From assembly GCF_034351645.1 (NCBI RefSeq), contig NZ_CP133782.1, positions 3,725,001-3,789,000 on the forward strand: a stretch of 64,000 bases of DNA. The letters run 5' to 3'. The DNA is from Pseudomonas sp. DC1.2. GTDB taxonomy: Bacteria; Pseudomonadota; Gammaproteobacteria; Pseudomonadales; Pseudomonadaceae. Made by a program: the position numbers and the translations under genes. Under the pieces are notes generated by a model, which made no database searches, was not told where the DNA came from, and was given only the letters and a program-made list of their open reading frames with translations. How positions within the stretch are numbered: position 1 is the stretch's first letter; every line of letters starts with the position of its first letter. Below, one piece after another: positions 8,508 to 17,352 of this stretch.

Positions 8508-8594
8508 TGAATGTTTCCACGCGTTGCGTGGGAACGCAGGCCGTGACGCTCCGCGTCTCCAGAGGCATCCCACACAGAGTATGGGAACGATCAG
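8508..8594. repeat. REP-like hairpin repeat between msuD and msuC
   Basis: The left arm TTTCCACGCGTTGCGTGGGAA and the right arm CATCCCACACAGAGTATGGGA enclose GACGCTCCGCGTC-like sequence. This is the layout of the dispersed GTTCCCACGC...GCGTGGGAACGATCAG elements of fluorescent pseudomonads. It sits inside the msu operon, just before the msuC ribosome site. A half copy of the same kind lies at 48745-48774. Confidence 0.65.
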
Positions 8595-8617
8595 TCGCCA
8601 GAAAGAAGGAACTCAGC

Positions 8618-9805
8618 GTGACTGCAAAACCACAAGGCACCCTGCTACCCCCCTTACACACCGCTCGCCGACTGGCTGCTAAGTTCGCGCTGACCGCCGT
8701 CGAACGCGACGAGCGCGGTGGCACCCCCAAAGTCGAGCGTGATGCCCTGCGCCACAGCGGCCTGCTGGCATTGAGCATTCCTGCTCAATACGGCGGACTC
8801 GGCGCCAGTTGGAGTGAAATCCTGGCTGTCGTCCGTGAGTTCGCCAAGGTTGATAGCTCCATCGCCCACGTCTTCGGTTTTCATCACCTAATGCTTGCCA
8901 CTGTGCGCCTGTTTTCTCGGCCGGAGCAGTGGCAGCCGTGGTTCGAGCAGACAGCGCGCAAAAACTGGTTTTGGGGCAACGCCTTGAATCCGCTTGATAC
9001 GCGTACCGTGGTGAAAAACCTCGGCGGCTGGCGAGAGTTTTCCGGCAAGAAAAGCTTCTGCTCAGGCGCCAGCGATTCACAAATGCTCATCGCCTCGGCG
9101 GTGGACGAAAACGCCGGCGGCAAACTGTTGATCGCCGCGATTCCCAGCGGACGTAGTGGCATCACCCTGCACAATGACTGGAACACCATGGGCCAGCGCC
9201 AGACCGACAGCGGCAGCGCGACGTTCGAGCGGGTACGGGTCGAAGAATCTGAGTTGCTGCTCGATCCGGGCCCCTTGAGCACGCCGTTCGCCTGCCTGCG
9301 GCCATTGATCGCACAGCTCACGTTTACCCACATGTTCCTCGGTATCGCCGAAGGTGCTTTCGAAGAAGCGCGGCAATACACGGTCACCGAGACCCGCCCC
9401 TGGCATAAATCCATCGCGCAGAATGTGCGTCAGGATCCTTACGTGCTGGGCCATTACGGTGAGTTCTGGGTGGCGCTCGAAGGGGTACGGTTGCTGGTGG
9501 AACGTGCCAGCGCATTACTCGACAAAGCCTGGGCCAAAGGCCCGAGCCTGGGCGCCGAAGAACGTGGACATCTGGCGACCGCCATTGCCACGGCCAAGGT
9601 CGCAGCAACCCGTAACGGCCTGGAGCTGTGCAGCCGGTTATTTGAAGTGACTGGCGCACGCTCGACCCACGCCTCCCTCGGACTGGATCGCCACTGGCGC
9701 AATCTGCGCACCCAAACCCTGCATGACCCGGTGGATTACAAACTCCATGAACTGGGTGACTGGGCGTTGAACCAGTCCCTGCCGATTCCCACTTTCTATT
9801 CATAG
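8618..9805 (+). CDS. msuC: FMNH2-dependent methanesulfinate monooxygenase, acyl-CoA dehydrogenase fold
   Basis: Flavin monooxygenase of 395 residues with an acyl-CoA dehydrogenase-like fold (helical N-terminal part, beta barrel around residues 120-220, C-terminal helical bundle). Family members SfnC/MsuC oxidise methanesulfinate to methanesulfonate with FMNH2 made by MsuE, feeding MsuD. The start is a GTG at 8618 behind an AAGGA site; the frame runs 30 codons further upstream but those codons translate the repeat element and are not genuine. [19 protein letters not shown] (residues near 185) is the conserved MGQRxTxSG segment of the family. Confidence 0.88.
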   Translation: MTAKPQGTLLPPLHTARRLAAKFALTAVERDERGGTPKVERDALRHSGLLALSIPAQYGGLGASWSEILAVVREFAKVDSSIAHVFGFHHLMLATVRLFSRPEQWQPWFEQTARKNWFWGNALNPLDTRTVVKNLGGWREFSGKKSFCSGASDSQMLIASAVDENAGGKLLIAAIPSGRSGITLHNDWNTMGQRQTDSGSATFERVRVEESELLLDPGPLSTPFACLRPLIAQLTFTHMFLGIAEGAFEEARQYTVTETRPWHKSIAQNVRQDPYVLGHYGEFWVALEGVRLLVERASALLDKAWAKGPSLGAEERGHLATAIATAKVAATRNGLELCSRLFEVTGARSTHASLGLDRHWRNLRTQTLHDPVDYKLHELGDWALNQSLPIPTFYS

Positions 9806-9830
9806 CCTTCCATCCATGGAGCGTGCCCCC

Positions 9831-10934
9831 ATGCAGTTGTTGACCCTACCGCCCTCGCCCGCCCTGGCCACCTCGATCCGCGCCACGGCGCAGGTGTTCG
9901 AAGACCCGAAATCCCAAGCTTTGCTCGCGCACCTGCAACAGGTCGCGCCGAGTGAAGCCAGCGTGCTGATCATCGGCGAAACCGGCACCGGCAAAGAACT
10001 GGTGGCCCGCCACATCCACAACCTCAGCGCTCGCCGCAACCGGCCGTTCGTGGCGGTGAACTGCGGTGCATTCTCCGAGTCCCTGGTCGAAGCGGAACTG
10101 TTCGGCCATGAAAAAGGCGCTTTTACCGGCGCGCTGAGCGCCAAGGCGGGCTGGTTCGAAGAGGCGGACGGCGGTACGTTGTTTCTCGATGAAATCGGTG
10201 ATTTGCCGATGGCGATTCAGGTCAAGTTACTGCGGGTCTTGCAGGAGCGAGAAGTGGTGCGACTGGGCTCGCGCAAGAGCATCGCGATCGACGTGCGAGT
10301 GCTGGCGGCGACCAACGTACAACTGGAGAAAGCCATCAACGCGGGTCACTTCCGCGAGGATTTGTACTACCGCCTCGATGTCGTCAGCCTCGAATTGAGC
10401 CCGCTGCGCGAGCGGCCCGGTGACATCCTGCCGCTGACGCGACACTTCGTCGAAGCCTACAGCCAGCGCCTGGGCTACGGCAGTATCACCATCAGCAAAG
10501 AGGCCGAGCTCAAACTGCGCAGCTACAGTTGGCCAGGCAATATCCGCGAATTGGAAAACGTCATTCATCACACACTGCTGATCTGCCGCAACAGCGTGAT
10601 CGAACGCGATGACTTGCGCCTGTCGAACCTGCGTATCGAGCGACAGGACGATCATCACCCCCACATCGACGATTCACCGGAAGCCTTGCTTGACCGGGCG
10701 TTCCAAAAGCTCTTCGAGGAACAGGCCGGCGCGCTGCATGAGAAAGTAGAAGACGCTTTGTTGCGGGCCGCTTATCGCTTCAGTCATTACAACCAGGTCC
10801 ACACCGCCGCATTACTGGGACTGAGCCGCAACGTCACTCGCACTCGACTGATCAAGATTGGCGAGCTGGCGGTGAACAAACGACGGCCCACCGAAAATGT
10901 GCAGGGCGAGCGGTTGATGCAGTTGTCGATCTAG
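9831..10934 (+). CDS. sfnR: Sigma-54-dependent enhancer-binding activator SfnR
   Basis: AAA+ activator of 367 residues without an N-terminal sensor domain, the SfnR layout. Walker A is [17 protein letters not shown], the sigma-54 contact loop is GAFTGA (about residue 100), and [11 protein letters not shown] is the Walker B region. A C-terminal helix-turn-helix ([17 protein letters not shown]) binds DNA. The ATG at 9831 has a GGAG site nine bases away; the ATG 15 bases earlier has none. SfnR proteins activate genes for organosulfur use when sulfate is scarce. Since it has no input domain, activity is probably set by its own level. Its last four bases overlap the opposing ABM gene. Confidence 0.93.
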   Translation: MQLLTLPPSPALATSIRATAQVFEDPKSQALLAHLQQVAPSEASVLIIGETGTGKELVARHIHNLSARRNRPFVAVNCGAFSESLVEAELFGHEKGAFTGALSAKAGWFEEADGGTLFLDEIGDLPMAIQVKLLRVLQEREVVRLGSRKSIAIDVRVLAATNVQLEKAINAGHFREDLYYRLDVVSLELSPLRERPGDILPLTRHFVEAYSQRLGYGSITISKEAELKLRSYSWPGNIRELENVIHHTLLICRNSVIERDDLRLSNLRIERQDDHHPHIDDSPEALLDRAFQKLFEEQAGALHEKVEDALLRAAYRFSHYNQVHTAALLGLSRNVTRTRLIKIGELAVNKRRPTENVQGERLMQLSI

Positions 10935-11296
10935 TTCACGAGATTGCAGCACAATGCGTGGTCACGGCTGCGCTCCAGGCTGTGCAGTACCTGATACGAG
11001 CCGAAGGTAACTGTCTTCGCTTGATGGGTACGAAGCAGTTGCCAAAAATCCTGCTCGCCGCTTTCAAAACATCGGAAAGCGGCTTCGCCTGCCTCGCGAG
11101 ATTGCCATTGCAGGTAGCTAAGCACCCGACGGCCATCGTCGCTGACCTGGATACTTGCACTCAAGAATCCGCTGTAATCCTGAGCCAAATGCTCTGTTTG
11201 CGCAGACAGCGCTGAAACCAGTGCCGACTGCCGATGTGGCTCGATTTCGAATTCGATCAGTTGGGTGAAACTACGATTTTTGTCTAACACCTGCAT
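10931..11296 (-). CDS. ABM-domain monooxygenase-like protein controlled by SoxR
   Basis: Small dimeric alpha-beta barrel protein of 121 residues with an antibiotic-biosynthesis-monooxygenase (ABM) domain over most of its length; SYLQWQSREAGEAAFRCFES is the typical core. Its promoter holds a SoxR box between -35 and -10 elements with 19-base spacing, and soxR is divergent, matching the soxR-PA2274 pair of P. aeruginosa. Proteins of this type are induced by redox-cycling compounds such as phenazines; a quinone or phenazine substrate is inference. Confidence 0.85.
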   Translation of the reverse strand: MQVLDKNRSFTQLIEFEIEPHRQSALVSALSAQTEHLAQDYSGFLSASIQVSDDGRRVLSYLQWQSREAGEAAFRCFESGEQDFWQLLRTHQAKTVTFGSYQVLHSLERSRDHALCCNLVN

Positions 11297-11345
11297 GAAG
11301 AGCCCCCCTCACGTGTAAGTCGGTTCTTGCGATTCGAAGGTGTGC

Positions 11346-11376
11346 AGGGTAAAACCTCTATCTAACTAGAGGTCAA
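11346..11376 (-). promoter_or_regulatory. SoxR box and 19-bp-spacer promoter of the ABM gene
   Basis: CCTCTATCTAACTAGAGG at 11355-11372 has the CCTC-N10-GAGG form of SoxR sites. On the minus strand it lies exactly between TTGACC (-35, 11371-11376) and TACCCT (-10, 11346-11351) with a 19-base spacer. This overlong spacing is the hallmark of MerR-type activation. The same site lies 18 bases before the soxR start codon and may autoregulate it. Confidence 0.82.
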
Positions 11377-11390
11377 GAGCCCTTTTAAAA

Positions 11391-11855
11391 ATGATCACCC
11401 CGAAAAATCTGCACAAGGCACTCACTGTCGGCCAAGTGGCCGCTCGCAGCGGCGTGGCCGTTACTGCCCTGCATTTCTATGAAACCAAGGGATTGATCAC
11501 CAGCCATCGCAATCAAGGCAACCAGCGTCGTTATCCACGCGAGGTATTGAGGCGGGTGGCCTTGATCAAAGTGGCACAGCGGCTGGGTATTCCGTTGTCT
11601 GAGATTGGTCAGGCGCTGCAGTCCCTGCCGGACAACCGCGCCCCGACGGCGGCCGACTGGCAGGTGCTGTCGGCGCAATGGAGTCGCGACCTGGATGAGC
11701 GAATCACTCAACTGACGTTGCTGCGCGACAAACTCAACGGCTGTATTGGTTGCGGGTGTTTATCGATGGAGGCATGTCCGTTGCGTAACTTTGGCGACGT
11801 CCTCGCAGCGCAGGGCTCGGGCGCACAGCTGTTGGAGTCAGGGACCCAGCGCTAG
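11391..11855 (+). CDS. soxR: Redox-sensitive transcriptional activator SoxR
   Basis: MerR-family protein of 154 residues. The N-terminal winged helix ([20 protein letters not shown]) is followed by a dimerisation helix and the 2Fe-2S cluster motif [12 protein letters not shown] (C-x2-C-x-C-x5-C, about residues 119-130). Oxidation of the cluster turns on target promoters. In Pseudomonas, SoxR responds mainly to redox-active small molecules and does not use SoxS. The divergent ABM gene with its SoxR box is the evident target. Confidence 0.96.
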   Translation: MITPKNLHKALTVGQVAARSGVAVTALHFYETKGLITSHRNQGNQRRYPREVLRRVALIKVAQRLGIPLSEIGQALQSLPDNRAPTAADWQVLSAQWSRDLDERITQLTLLRDKLNGCIGCGCLSMEACPLRNFGDVLAAQGSGAQLLESGTQR

Positions 11856-11924
11856 CGAGCGATCCGGCGAGCGCTCCCTCAGCGCGTCAAAAACTACGTT
11901 CATCCCGCAACAATCCACACGAAT

Positions 11925-11943
11925 AAGAAACATTTACTTTCAT
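11925..11943 (+). promoter_or_regulatory. Weak Fur-like site upstream of fpvG
   Basis: The AT-rich segment with AATAAGAAACATTTAC matches about 11 of 19 positions of GATAATGATAATCATTATC in an otherwise GC-rich region. No TAAAT-N16-CGT PvdS box was found upstream of fpvG, so direct Fur control is a candidate explanation for iron regulation. The match is low. Confidence 0.3.
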
Positions 11944-12088
11944 ATCCCCTTTCGGGTTTTTCGATGCTCATACGTCTTATTTAGATGCAGTCCGCCGCGT
12001 AGGCAAAAGCCACGGCCGGACTTTCCACGGACCACTCCGCTACGAAGCCCGTAGCCATGGTCCTTTCATCGAAACAAGACCCTTAATC

Positions 12089-13300
12089 ATGTCGAAGAAA
12101 TCCCGCTCAAAACTCTGGTTTCTGGTCCATAGCTGGCTGGCGTTGCCGATCTGGTTTTTCGTACTGATCGTCTGCGTGACCGGCACCCTGGCGGTGGTCA
12201 GCCAGGAAATCGTCTGGCTGGCCAACCCGCAAATGCGCGCCAGCCAGCCTTCTGACGACGCACAGCGGCTCAACTACGACCAGATCATCGCGGCCATCAA
12301 AAAGGCCGAACCCAACACGCTGGTCGAGAGCATCAATCGTCCCGACGAATCACACTTCGCCCTCGACGTCGCCGTCAGCTACCCCGACGGGCGATCCGTG
12401 ACGGTGTATGTCAACCCGTACAGCGGCGTCATTCAGGGTGTTGCCCCTCAGTTCAACTTCAAGGCGTTCACGCGCGCCCTTCACGGTTGGTGGCTGGTGC
12501 CCTTCACCAACGGCTTCAGTTGGGGCTGGTACCTGGTGTCGTTTCTGGGAGTGCCACTGCTGGCCTCACTGGTCACCGGGCTGGTGGTCTACAAACGTTT
12601 CTGGAAAAGCTTTTTTCGCCCGACATTGCGTATTCGCCATGGCGCTCGAATCTTCTGGGGCGATTTTCATCGACTCAGCGGTATCTGGTCGATCTGGTTC
12701 ATTGCCGTGATCTCGATCACCGGCGTCTGGTTCCTGATCAAGGCAATCCTGTTCGACAACCAGATTTCGATCACCACCGAACCCGTGGTATCGGTCGTCT
12801 CCCGAGAAAGCGTGCCCTTGACCCGCGATGGTAAACCCGCGCCCATGATCAACCTGGAACAGGCCATTCAGGTGGCGCAGGAGAAAATTCCGGGGCTTGA
12901 AGCCAGTTTCATCAGCCTGCCGAGCAATGCCTACAGCCACCTCTCAGTGGGCGGTCGAAGCTGGTATCCATTGATGTTCCAGACCGCAGAGGTCAACCCC
13001 TACAACGGCGATATTGCCAGTACCCGGCTACTGTCCGACCGCTCCAGCCTCGAATTCGTCACCGAATCGATGCGGCCCTTGCACACCGGAGACTTTGGCG
13101 GAATCTGGATCAAGCTGATCTGGTTTTTCTTCGGGCTGCTGCTGAGCATGATGGTGCTAAGCGGGCTGTTGATTTGGACCAAACGCACTGCGCTGGCGAC
13201 GGCCAACGCGTTTAGGCGCAGCAACAACCCGCCGCGTACCTCCACGCTTTCGACACCGCAACCGACCCTCAACACACAGACACCGGAGGGCAACCTGTGA
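12089..13300 (+). CDS. fpvG: Inner-membrane ferripyoverdine reductase, PepSY-TM protein
   Basis: Membrane protein of 403 residues with the PepSY-associated TM architecture. The first helix is in LWFLVHSWLALPIWFFVLIV, further helices are near residues 148-172, 200-222 and 345-370, and periplasmic PepSY-like segments lie between. In P. aeruginosa, FpvG reduces iron in ferripyoverdine in the periplasm, and FpvHJK assist. The name rests on family plus gene order fpvGHJK-fpvCDEF next to the mbtH-like gene and pvdH, as at the P. aeruginosa pyoverdine locus. The stop overlaps the fpvH start, so the operon is tightly coupled. Confidence 0.88.
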   Translation: MSKKSRSKLWFLVHSWLALPIWFFVLIVCVTGTLAVVSQEIVWLANPQMRASQPSDDAQRLNYDQIIAAIKKAEPNTLVESINRPDESHFALDVAVSYPDGRSVTVYVNPYSGVIQGVAPQFNFKAFTRALHGWWLVPFTNGFSWGWYLVSFLGVPLLASLVTGLVVYKRFWKSFFRPTLRIRHGARIFWGDFHRLSGIWSIWFIAVISITGVWFLIKAILFDNQISITTEPVVSVVSRESVPLTRDGKPAPMINLEQAIQVAQEKIPGLEASFISLPSNAYSHLSVGGRSWYPLMFQTAEVNPYNGDIASTRLLSDRSSLEFVTESMRPLHTGDFGGIWIKLIWFFFGLLLSMMVLSGLLIWTKRTALATANAFRRSNNPPRTSTLSTPQPTLNTQTPEGNL

Positions 13301-13839
13301 GCAAGACGACCCTTGCACCGGCGCCCTCCCACGTGCGCCGACTGTGGCGAAAGTGGCGCTTGCACCTGAACATTCTGTTGTTGCTGATCCCGCTGGGCTT
13401 CATGCCCAAGTATTTTGCCGACGCGTCACTGTTTCGCGGCGACAACGGGCTAGGCGAACGGGAAATCGGCAACATACCGGTCGGCCCCTGGAGCCTGCGC
13501 CTCGCCGAGTTGCACAACGAAGGGCCACTCCTGACAGGCCCCGCCGGCTACATGAAAGCCTTTAACGCAGCGCTGTGTGAGCGTTGCCGCGATCAGGTCA
13601 AGGCGACTTACCTGCGCATCGGCAAACCCCGCAGCTTGCGCGCCGCCGGGGTGATTTTCTTCGGCACGCCCTACCGCATGGGCGCGTCGTTACCCGTCCC
13701 GGCAAAGACCAAAACGGATGCCGAACTGTGGATCACTCTCGAAGGCTGGGACGGCAGCCTGCATCAAGCCTCTATCCCTCTGAGCCAGGCGTCCCCGGCC
13801 ACGGTGGCCTGGCTGAACAAACAAGGTGGCAAACCATGA
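13297..13839 (+). CDS. fpvH: FpvH-like inner-membrane protein of the ferripyoverdine reduction complex
   Basis: A 180-residue protein with one N-terminal hydrophobic segment (LHLNILLLLIPLGFMPKYF, about residues 23-41) and a periplasmic remainder. A CERCRDQ segment (C-x2-C, about residue 93) could bind metal or form a disulfide. It starts at a GTG that overlaps the fpvG stop (GTGA), and its own stop overlaps the next ATG. FpvH of P. aeruginosa partners FpvG in iron reduction from pyoverdine; the name here follows position and membrane layout. Confidence 0.78.
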   Translation: MSKTTLAPAPSHVRRLWRKWRLHLNILLLLIPLGFMPKYFADASLFRGDNGLGEREIGNIPVGPWSLRLAELHNEGPLLTGPAGYMKAFNAALCERCRDQVKATYLRIGKPRSLRAAGVIFFGTPYRMGASLPVPAKTKTDAELWITLEGWDGSLHQASIPLSQASPATVAWLNKQGGKP

Positions 13840-14171
13840 TCAAGACGTTACGCCCACTGAGCGCCCTATTGTGGGTGCTTGGCGCCGGTTTCAGCGCCAG
13901 CGCCCTGGCGCACAACCCGATGTGCGAATGCAAAGCCATCGACGCCGAACAGATCCGCTGCACCGGCGGCTTTTCCGACGGCAGCGGCGCGCCGGGGGTG
14001 ACACTGGATGTGATCGGCTACGACGAATCCATTCTGGTGCCCGGCAAGCTTGGCGCCGATTCAACCCTGACCTTCAAGAAGCCCAGCGCGGAGTTCTACG
14101 TGCTGTTCGACGCGGGTCCCGGCCATGTGGTCGAGATCGACCAAGCCGACATCGAGGCACCCGGAACATGA
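13836..14171 (+). CDS. fpvJ: FpvJ-like periplasmic protein
   Basis: A 111-residue exported protein. The signal peptide MIKTLRPLSALLWVLGAGFS ends near SALA, giving a mature protein that starts HNPMCECKAIDAEQIRCTGG with three Cys and a His in 18 residues, a plausible metal or disulfide site. The rest resembles a small beta domain (GVTLDVIGYDESILVPGKL). The ATG overlaps the fpvH stop and the stop overlaps the fpvK start (ATGA in both cases), so translation is coupled. In P. aeruginosa, FpvJ belongs to the FpvGHJK group that aids iron release; the name is by position. Confidence 0.78.
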   Translation: MIKTLRPLSALLWVLGAGFSASALAHNPMCECKAIDAEQIRCTGGFSDGSGAPGVTLDVIGYDESILVPGKLGADSTLTFKKPSAEFYVLFDAGPGHVVEIDQADIEAPGT

Positions 14172-14749
14172 GTTTGACCACCGCCACCACGCACGTCGTC
14201 CGCCCCGCCGGCGCCGGCCATGAAACCCTCTTTGTGCTGTTGTTATGCCTGCTGATTCTAGCGGTCTCAGGCTCGGTGGTGGCTTGGCGCAGCGAGTCTC
14301 AAACAGTCACACGCGTGGGTGTTGATCAATTGGATGCCCGTCGTGACCTGAGCGCGGCCGAACAAGGTATTTACGCCGACCTGCGAGTAACCCTGGACGA
14401 AATCCACCTGCTGCGTCAGGAACAACAGACGCCACCTACGCCTGCGGGACTGGCCGACGAGGGCTTTGCGCCGTTTGTCCAGGACGCGAGTTCAGTGCGT
14501 CGTGGCGCCCATACCTGGCAGTTGCTCGGAGCCCAAGCCTACTTCGGTCAGAGCCAGACGAGGAGCGTGGCCGGTTCATTTCTGATGCGATTGAGCGCAA
14601 ATGACGACGCTACGCCAGACATCTGGCTCAACCGTGGCAGCCCTCTCAACGCCCCAAACGAGTTCAGTGATGCCGCGCTCCAAAGCGCTGGCTGGCAGCA
14701 AATCGTCGCGCAATTCGACGCCGGCGTGACCCGCCAGCATCGGCACTGA
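14168..14749 (+). CDS. fpvK: FpvK-like membrane-anchored periplasmic protein (DUF6162 type)
   Basis: A 193-residue protein with one hydrophobic segment (ETLFVLLLCLLILAVSGSVV, about residues 18-37) and a periplasmic domain containing a helical stretch (LSAAEQGIYADLRVTLDEIHLLRQEQ in part) and a C-terminal segment rich in Trp and Gly. This matches the DUF6162-type proteins found beside metal ABC transporters. The start overlaps the fpvJ stop. It ends the fpvGHJK half of the operon, with 34 bases before fpvC. Confidence 0.78.
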   Translation: MSLTTATTHVVRPAGAGHETLFVLLLCLLILAVSGSVVAWRSESQTVTRVGVDQLDARRDLSAAEQGIYADLRVTLDEIHLLRQEQQTPPTPAGLADEGFAPFVQDASSVRRGAHTWQLLGAQAYFGQSQTRSVAGSFLMRLSANDDATPDIWLNRGSPLNAPNEFSDAALQSAGWQQIVAQFDAGVTRQHRH

Positions 14750-14783
14750 ACCCTCGCCTTCACCCGAGAGAAGATCGCTTCCT

Positions 14784-15713
14784 ATGCCTATTTCATCTCA
14801 ACGCAGCTCATTTTTTCGCCTGCTGCTAGTCGGCCTATTGGCCTGCCTGCTGGCGCCCCTGGCCAGTGCCGAAGAGGCCAAGCGCCTGCGCATCGGCATC
14901 ACCCTGCATCCTTATTACAGCTACGTCGCCAACATTGTCGGCGACAAAGCCGAAGTAGTGCCGTTGATTCCGGCCGGCTTCAACCCCCACGCCTACGAAC
15001 CCCGGGCCGAAGACATCAAGCGCATTGGTAGCCTGGACGTGATCGTGCTTAACGGCGTGGGTCATGACGACTTTGCCGACCGCATGATCGCCGCCAGCGA
15101 AACCCCGAACATCCCGGTCATCGAGGCTAATGAAAACGTGCCGCTACTGGCCGCCACCGGCACCGCCGCCCGGGGCGCTGGCAAGGTAGTGAACCCACAT
15201 ACCTTCCTCTCGATCAGCGCCTCCATCGCCCAAGTCAATAACATCGCCCGGGAGCTGGGCAAACTCGACCCGGTCAATGCCAAAACCTACACCCAGAATG
15301 CCCGCGCCTACGGCAAACGCCTGCGGCAGATGCGCGCCGACGCGCTGGCGAAACTGACTCAGGCACCTAATCCTGACCTGCGCGTAGCCACGGTCCATGC
15401 GGCTTACGACTACCTGCTGCGCGAATTTGGCCTTGAAGTGACCGCCGTGGTCGAACCAGCGCACGGTATTGAGCCGAGCCCCAGCCAGTTGAAAAAGACC
15501 ATCGACCAACTGCGCGCTTTGGACGTGAAAGTGATCTTCTCCGAGATGGATTTCCCCTCCACCTACGTCGAAACCATCCAGCGTGAATCCGGGGTGAAGC
15601 TGTATCCGCTGTCGCATATTTCCTATGGCGAATACACCGCTGACAAGTACGAAAAAGAAATGACCGGCAACCTGAACACCGTCGTCCGTGCCATTCAGGA
15701 GTCCGGCTCATGA
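14784..15713 (+). CDS. fpvC: Periplasmic metal/siderophore-binding protein FpvC
   Basis: Cluster A-I (ZnuA-like) binding protein of 309 residues with a signal peptide (LLLVGLLACLLAPLASAEEA, cut near residue 29). Possible ligands are the His in NPHAYEP, the His in NPHTFLS and the acidic end of FSEMDFPS. In P. aeruginosa, FpvC and FpvF are the two periplasmic partners of the FpvDE ABC transporter. FpvC is reported to bind iron taken from pyoverdine. The stop overlaps the fpvD start by four bases. Family alone would suggest zinc or manganese; locus position argues for iron. Confidence 0.88.
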   Translation: MPISSQRSSFFRLLLVGLLACLLAPLASAEEAKRLRIGITLHPYYSYVANIVGDKAEVVPLIPAGFNPHAYEPRAEDIKRIGSLDVIVLNGVGHDDFADRMIAASETPNIPVIEANENVPLLAATGTAARGAGKVVNPHTFLSISASIAQVNNIARELGKLDPVNAKTYTQNARAYGKRLRQMRADALAKLTQAPNPDLRVATVHAAYDYLLREFGLEVTAVVEPAHGIEPSPSQLKKTIDQLRALDVKVIFSEMDFPSTYVETIQRESGVKLYPLSHISYGEYTADKYEKEMTGNLNTVVRAIQESGS

Positions 15714-16453
15714 CCGCTCACGAAACGCTAATCGCACACAACAGCGGCCCGACCCTCGACTTCGCCAAGGTTTGCCTGACACTGGGCCGCACGACGATCC
15801 TCGACCAAGTGACCTTCCAGGTTCAGTCCGGCACCGTGCATGCGCTGGTGGGCCCGAATGGCGGCGGCAAGAGTTCCCTGATCAAGACACTGCTGGGGCA
15901 AATGCCGCATCAGGGTCGCTTGAGTCTGCAATGGCCTGGCGAGCCTGGGGTCATCGGCTACGTGCCGCAAGCGCTTGAGTTTGATCGCGGATTGCCAATG
16001 ACCGTAGATGATTTCATGGCCGCCATGTGTCAGCGGCGCCCGGCATTCCTCGGGTTGAGCAAACATTACGCGCCCGCGATTGGCGAGGCGCTGGAACGGG
16101 TCGGCATGCAGGACAAACGCAAACGGCGCATGGGCGCGTTATCCGGTGGCGAGCGGCAGCGGGTCTTGCTGGCCCAAGGGCTGATTCCGGCACCGCGATT
16201 GCTGGTGCTCGACGAACCGATGTCGGCCCTCGATGAGGCCGGCATTCAGGTGTTCGAACGGCTGCTGGACGATTGGCGACGCAGCGGCATCACCGTGTTG
16301 TGGATCGAGCACGATCTAGAGGCTGTCGGGCGGCTGGCGGATCGGGTCACCGGGCTCAATCGCCGGGTATTGTTCGATGCCACGCCGAAACAGGCGCTGA
16401 CTCCGGAGCGCCTGCTGAGCCTGTTCTCGACCCATCCACGGAGCGCTGCCTGA
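15710..16453 (+). CDS. fpvD: ABC transporter ATP-binding protein FpvD
   Basis: Cytoplasmic ATPase of 247 residues. Walker A is GPNGGGKSSLIKTLLG (about residues 51-66), the signature is LSGGERQRVLLAQG, Walker B is LLVLDEPMSALDE, and the switch His is in LWIEHDLEAVG. It powers the FpvE permease with FpvC/FpvF as binding proteins. Start and stop codons overlap both neighbours, so it is expressed as part of fpvCDEF. Confidence 0.92.
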   Translation: MTAHETLIAHNSGPTLDFAKVCLTLGRTTILDQVTFQVQSGTVHALVGPNGGGKSSLIKTLLGQMPHQGRLSLQWPGEPGVIGYVPQALEFDRGLPMTVDDFMAAMCQRRPAFLGLSKHYAPAIGEALERVGMQDKRKRRMGALSGGERQRVLLAQGLIPAPRLLVLDEPMSALDEAGIQVFERLLDDWRRSGITVLWIEHDLEAVGRLADRVTGLNRRVLFDATPKQALTPERLLSLFSTHPRSAA

Positions 16454-17352
16454 TGAGCTATGAAGCCTTTCGTTTGATGGTCCAGGGTTGGGCCTCTTCG
16501 GGTTATCTACCGGAAGCAATGGCCTATGGATTTGTGGTTAATGCGCTGCTCGCCGGACTGTTGATCGGCCCGGTACTGGGCGGCCTCGGCACGCTGGTGG
16601 TGGTCAAGCGCTTTGCGTTTTTCTCCGAAGCGGTAGGCCACGCGGCACTCACCGGTGTGGCGATCGGCATCCTCCTCGGCGAACCCTACACCGGACCTTA
16701 CGGAAGCCTGTTCGGCTACTGCCTGCTATTCGGCATCCTGCTTAATTACCTGCGCAACCGCACCGGCCTGGCGCCAGATACGCTGATCGGAGTGTTCCTC
16801 TCCGTATCGTTGGCGCTGGGTGCCAGCCTGTTGCTGATACTGGCGGGCAAAATCAACGTCCATATTCTCGAAAACGTGCTGTTCGGCTCGGTGCTGACGG
16901 TTAACGGCAATGACTTGCTGGTACTGGCCGTCGTCGGTTCACTGGTCATGGCCCTGGCGCTGCCGCTGTACAACCGCATCATGCTTGCCAGTTTTAATCC
17001 GCAATTGGCGGCGGTGCGCGGTGTGGCGGTGAAGACCCTGGATTATCTGTTCGTGATTCTGGTGACACTGATCACCGTGGCCGCAGTAAAAGTTATCGGC
17101 GCGATTCTGGTCGGTGCGCTGTTGGTGATTCCAGCAGCAGCGGCGCGTTTACTCAGCCAATCATTGAAGGGATTCTTCTGGTGCTCGGTGTCGATCGCAA
17201 CCGTCAGTACCTTATGCGGAATACTCGCGCCAATTGTTTTCGACCTGCCCATCCCGTCCGGCGCCGCAATCATCCTGGTGGCCGGTATCGCTTTCGCCCT
17301 GTCTGCCATTGCGCGCGGCGTCGTCCCCAGCCTGAAAGGGAATCTCGGATAA
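16453..17352 (+). CDS. fpvE: ABC-3 family permease FpvE
   Basis: Inner-membrane permease of 299 residues in the ZnuB/TroC (ABC-3) family, with about eight hydrophobic segments. FFSEAVGHAALTGVAIGILL is the typical coupling region with the FxxxAxGHxALxG motif (quoted in part), and VLFGSVLTVNGND the conserved central loop. The ATG at 16453 shares its A with the fpvD stop codon. It forms the channel of the FpvCDEF importer. Confidence 0.92.
   Translation: MSYEAFRLMVQGWASSGYLPEAMAYGFVVNALLAGLLIGPVLGGLGTLVVVKRFAFFSEAVGHAALTGVAIGILLGEPYTGPYGSLFGYCLLFGILLNYLRNRTGLAPDTLIGVFLSVSLALGASLLLILAGKINVHILENVLFGSVLTVNGNDLLVLAVVGSLVMALALPLYNRIMLASFNPQLAAVRGVAVKTLDYLFVILVTLITVAAVKVIGAILVGALLVIPAAAARLLSQSLKGFFWCSVSIATVSTLCGILAPIVFDLPIPSGAAIILVAGIAFALSAIARGVVPSLKGNLG

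Noticed and set aside
11976..12002. Possible PvdS box before fpvG
   Set aside because: TTAGATGC...CGCGT was examined, but no TAAAT-like element with a 16- or 17-base spacer to CGT is present.
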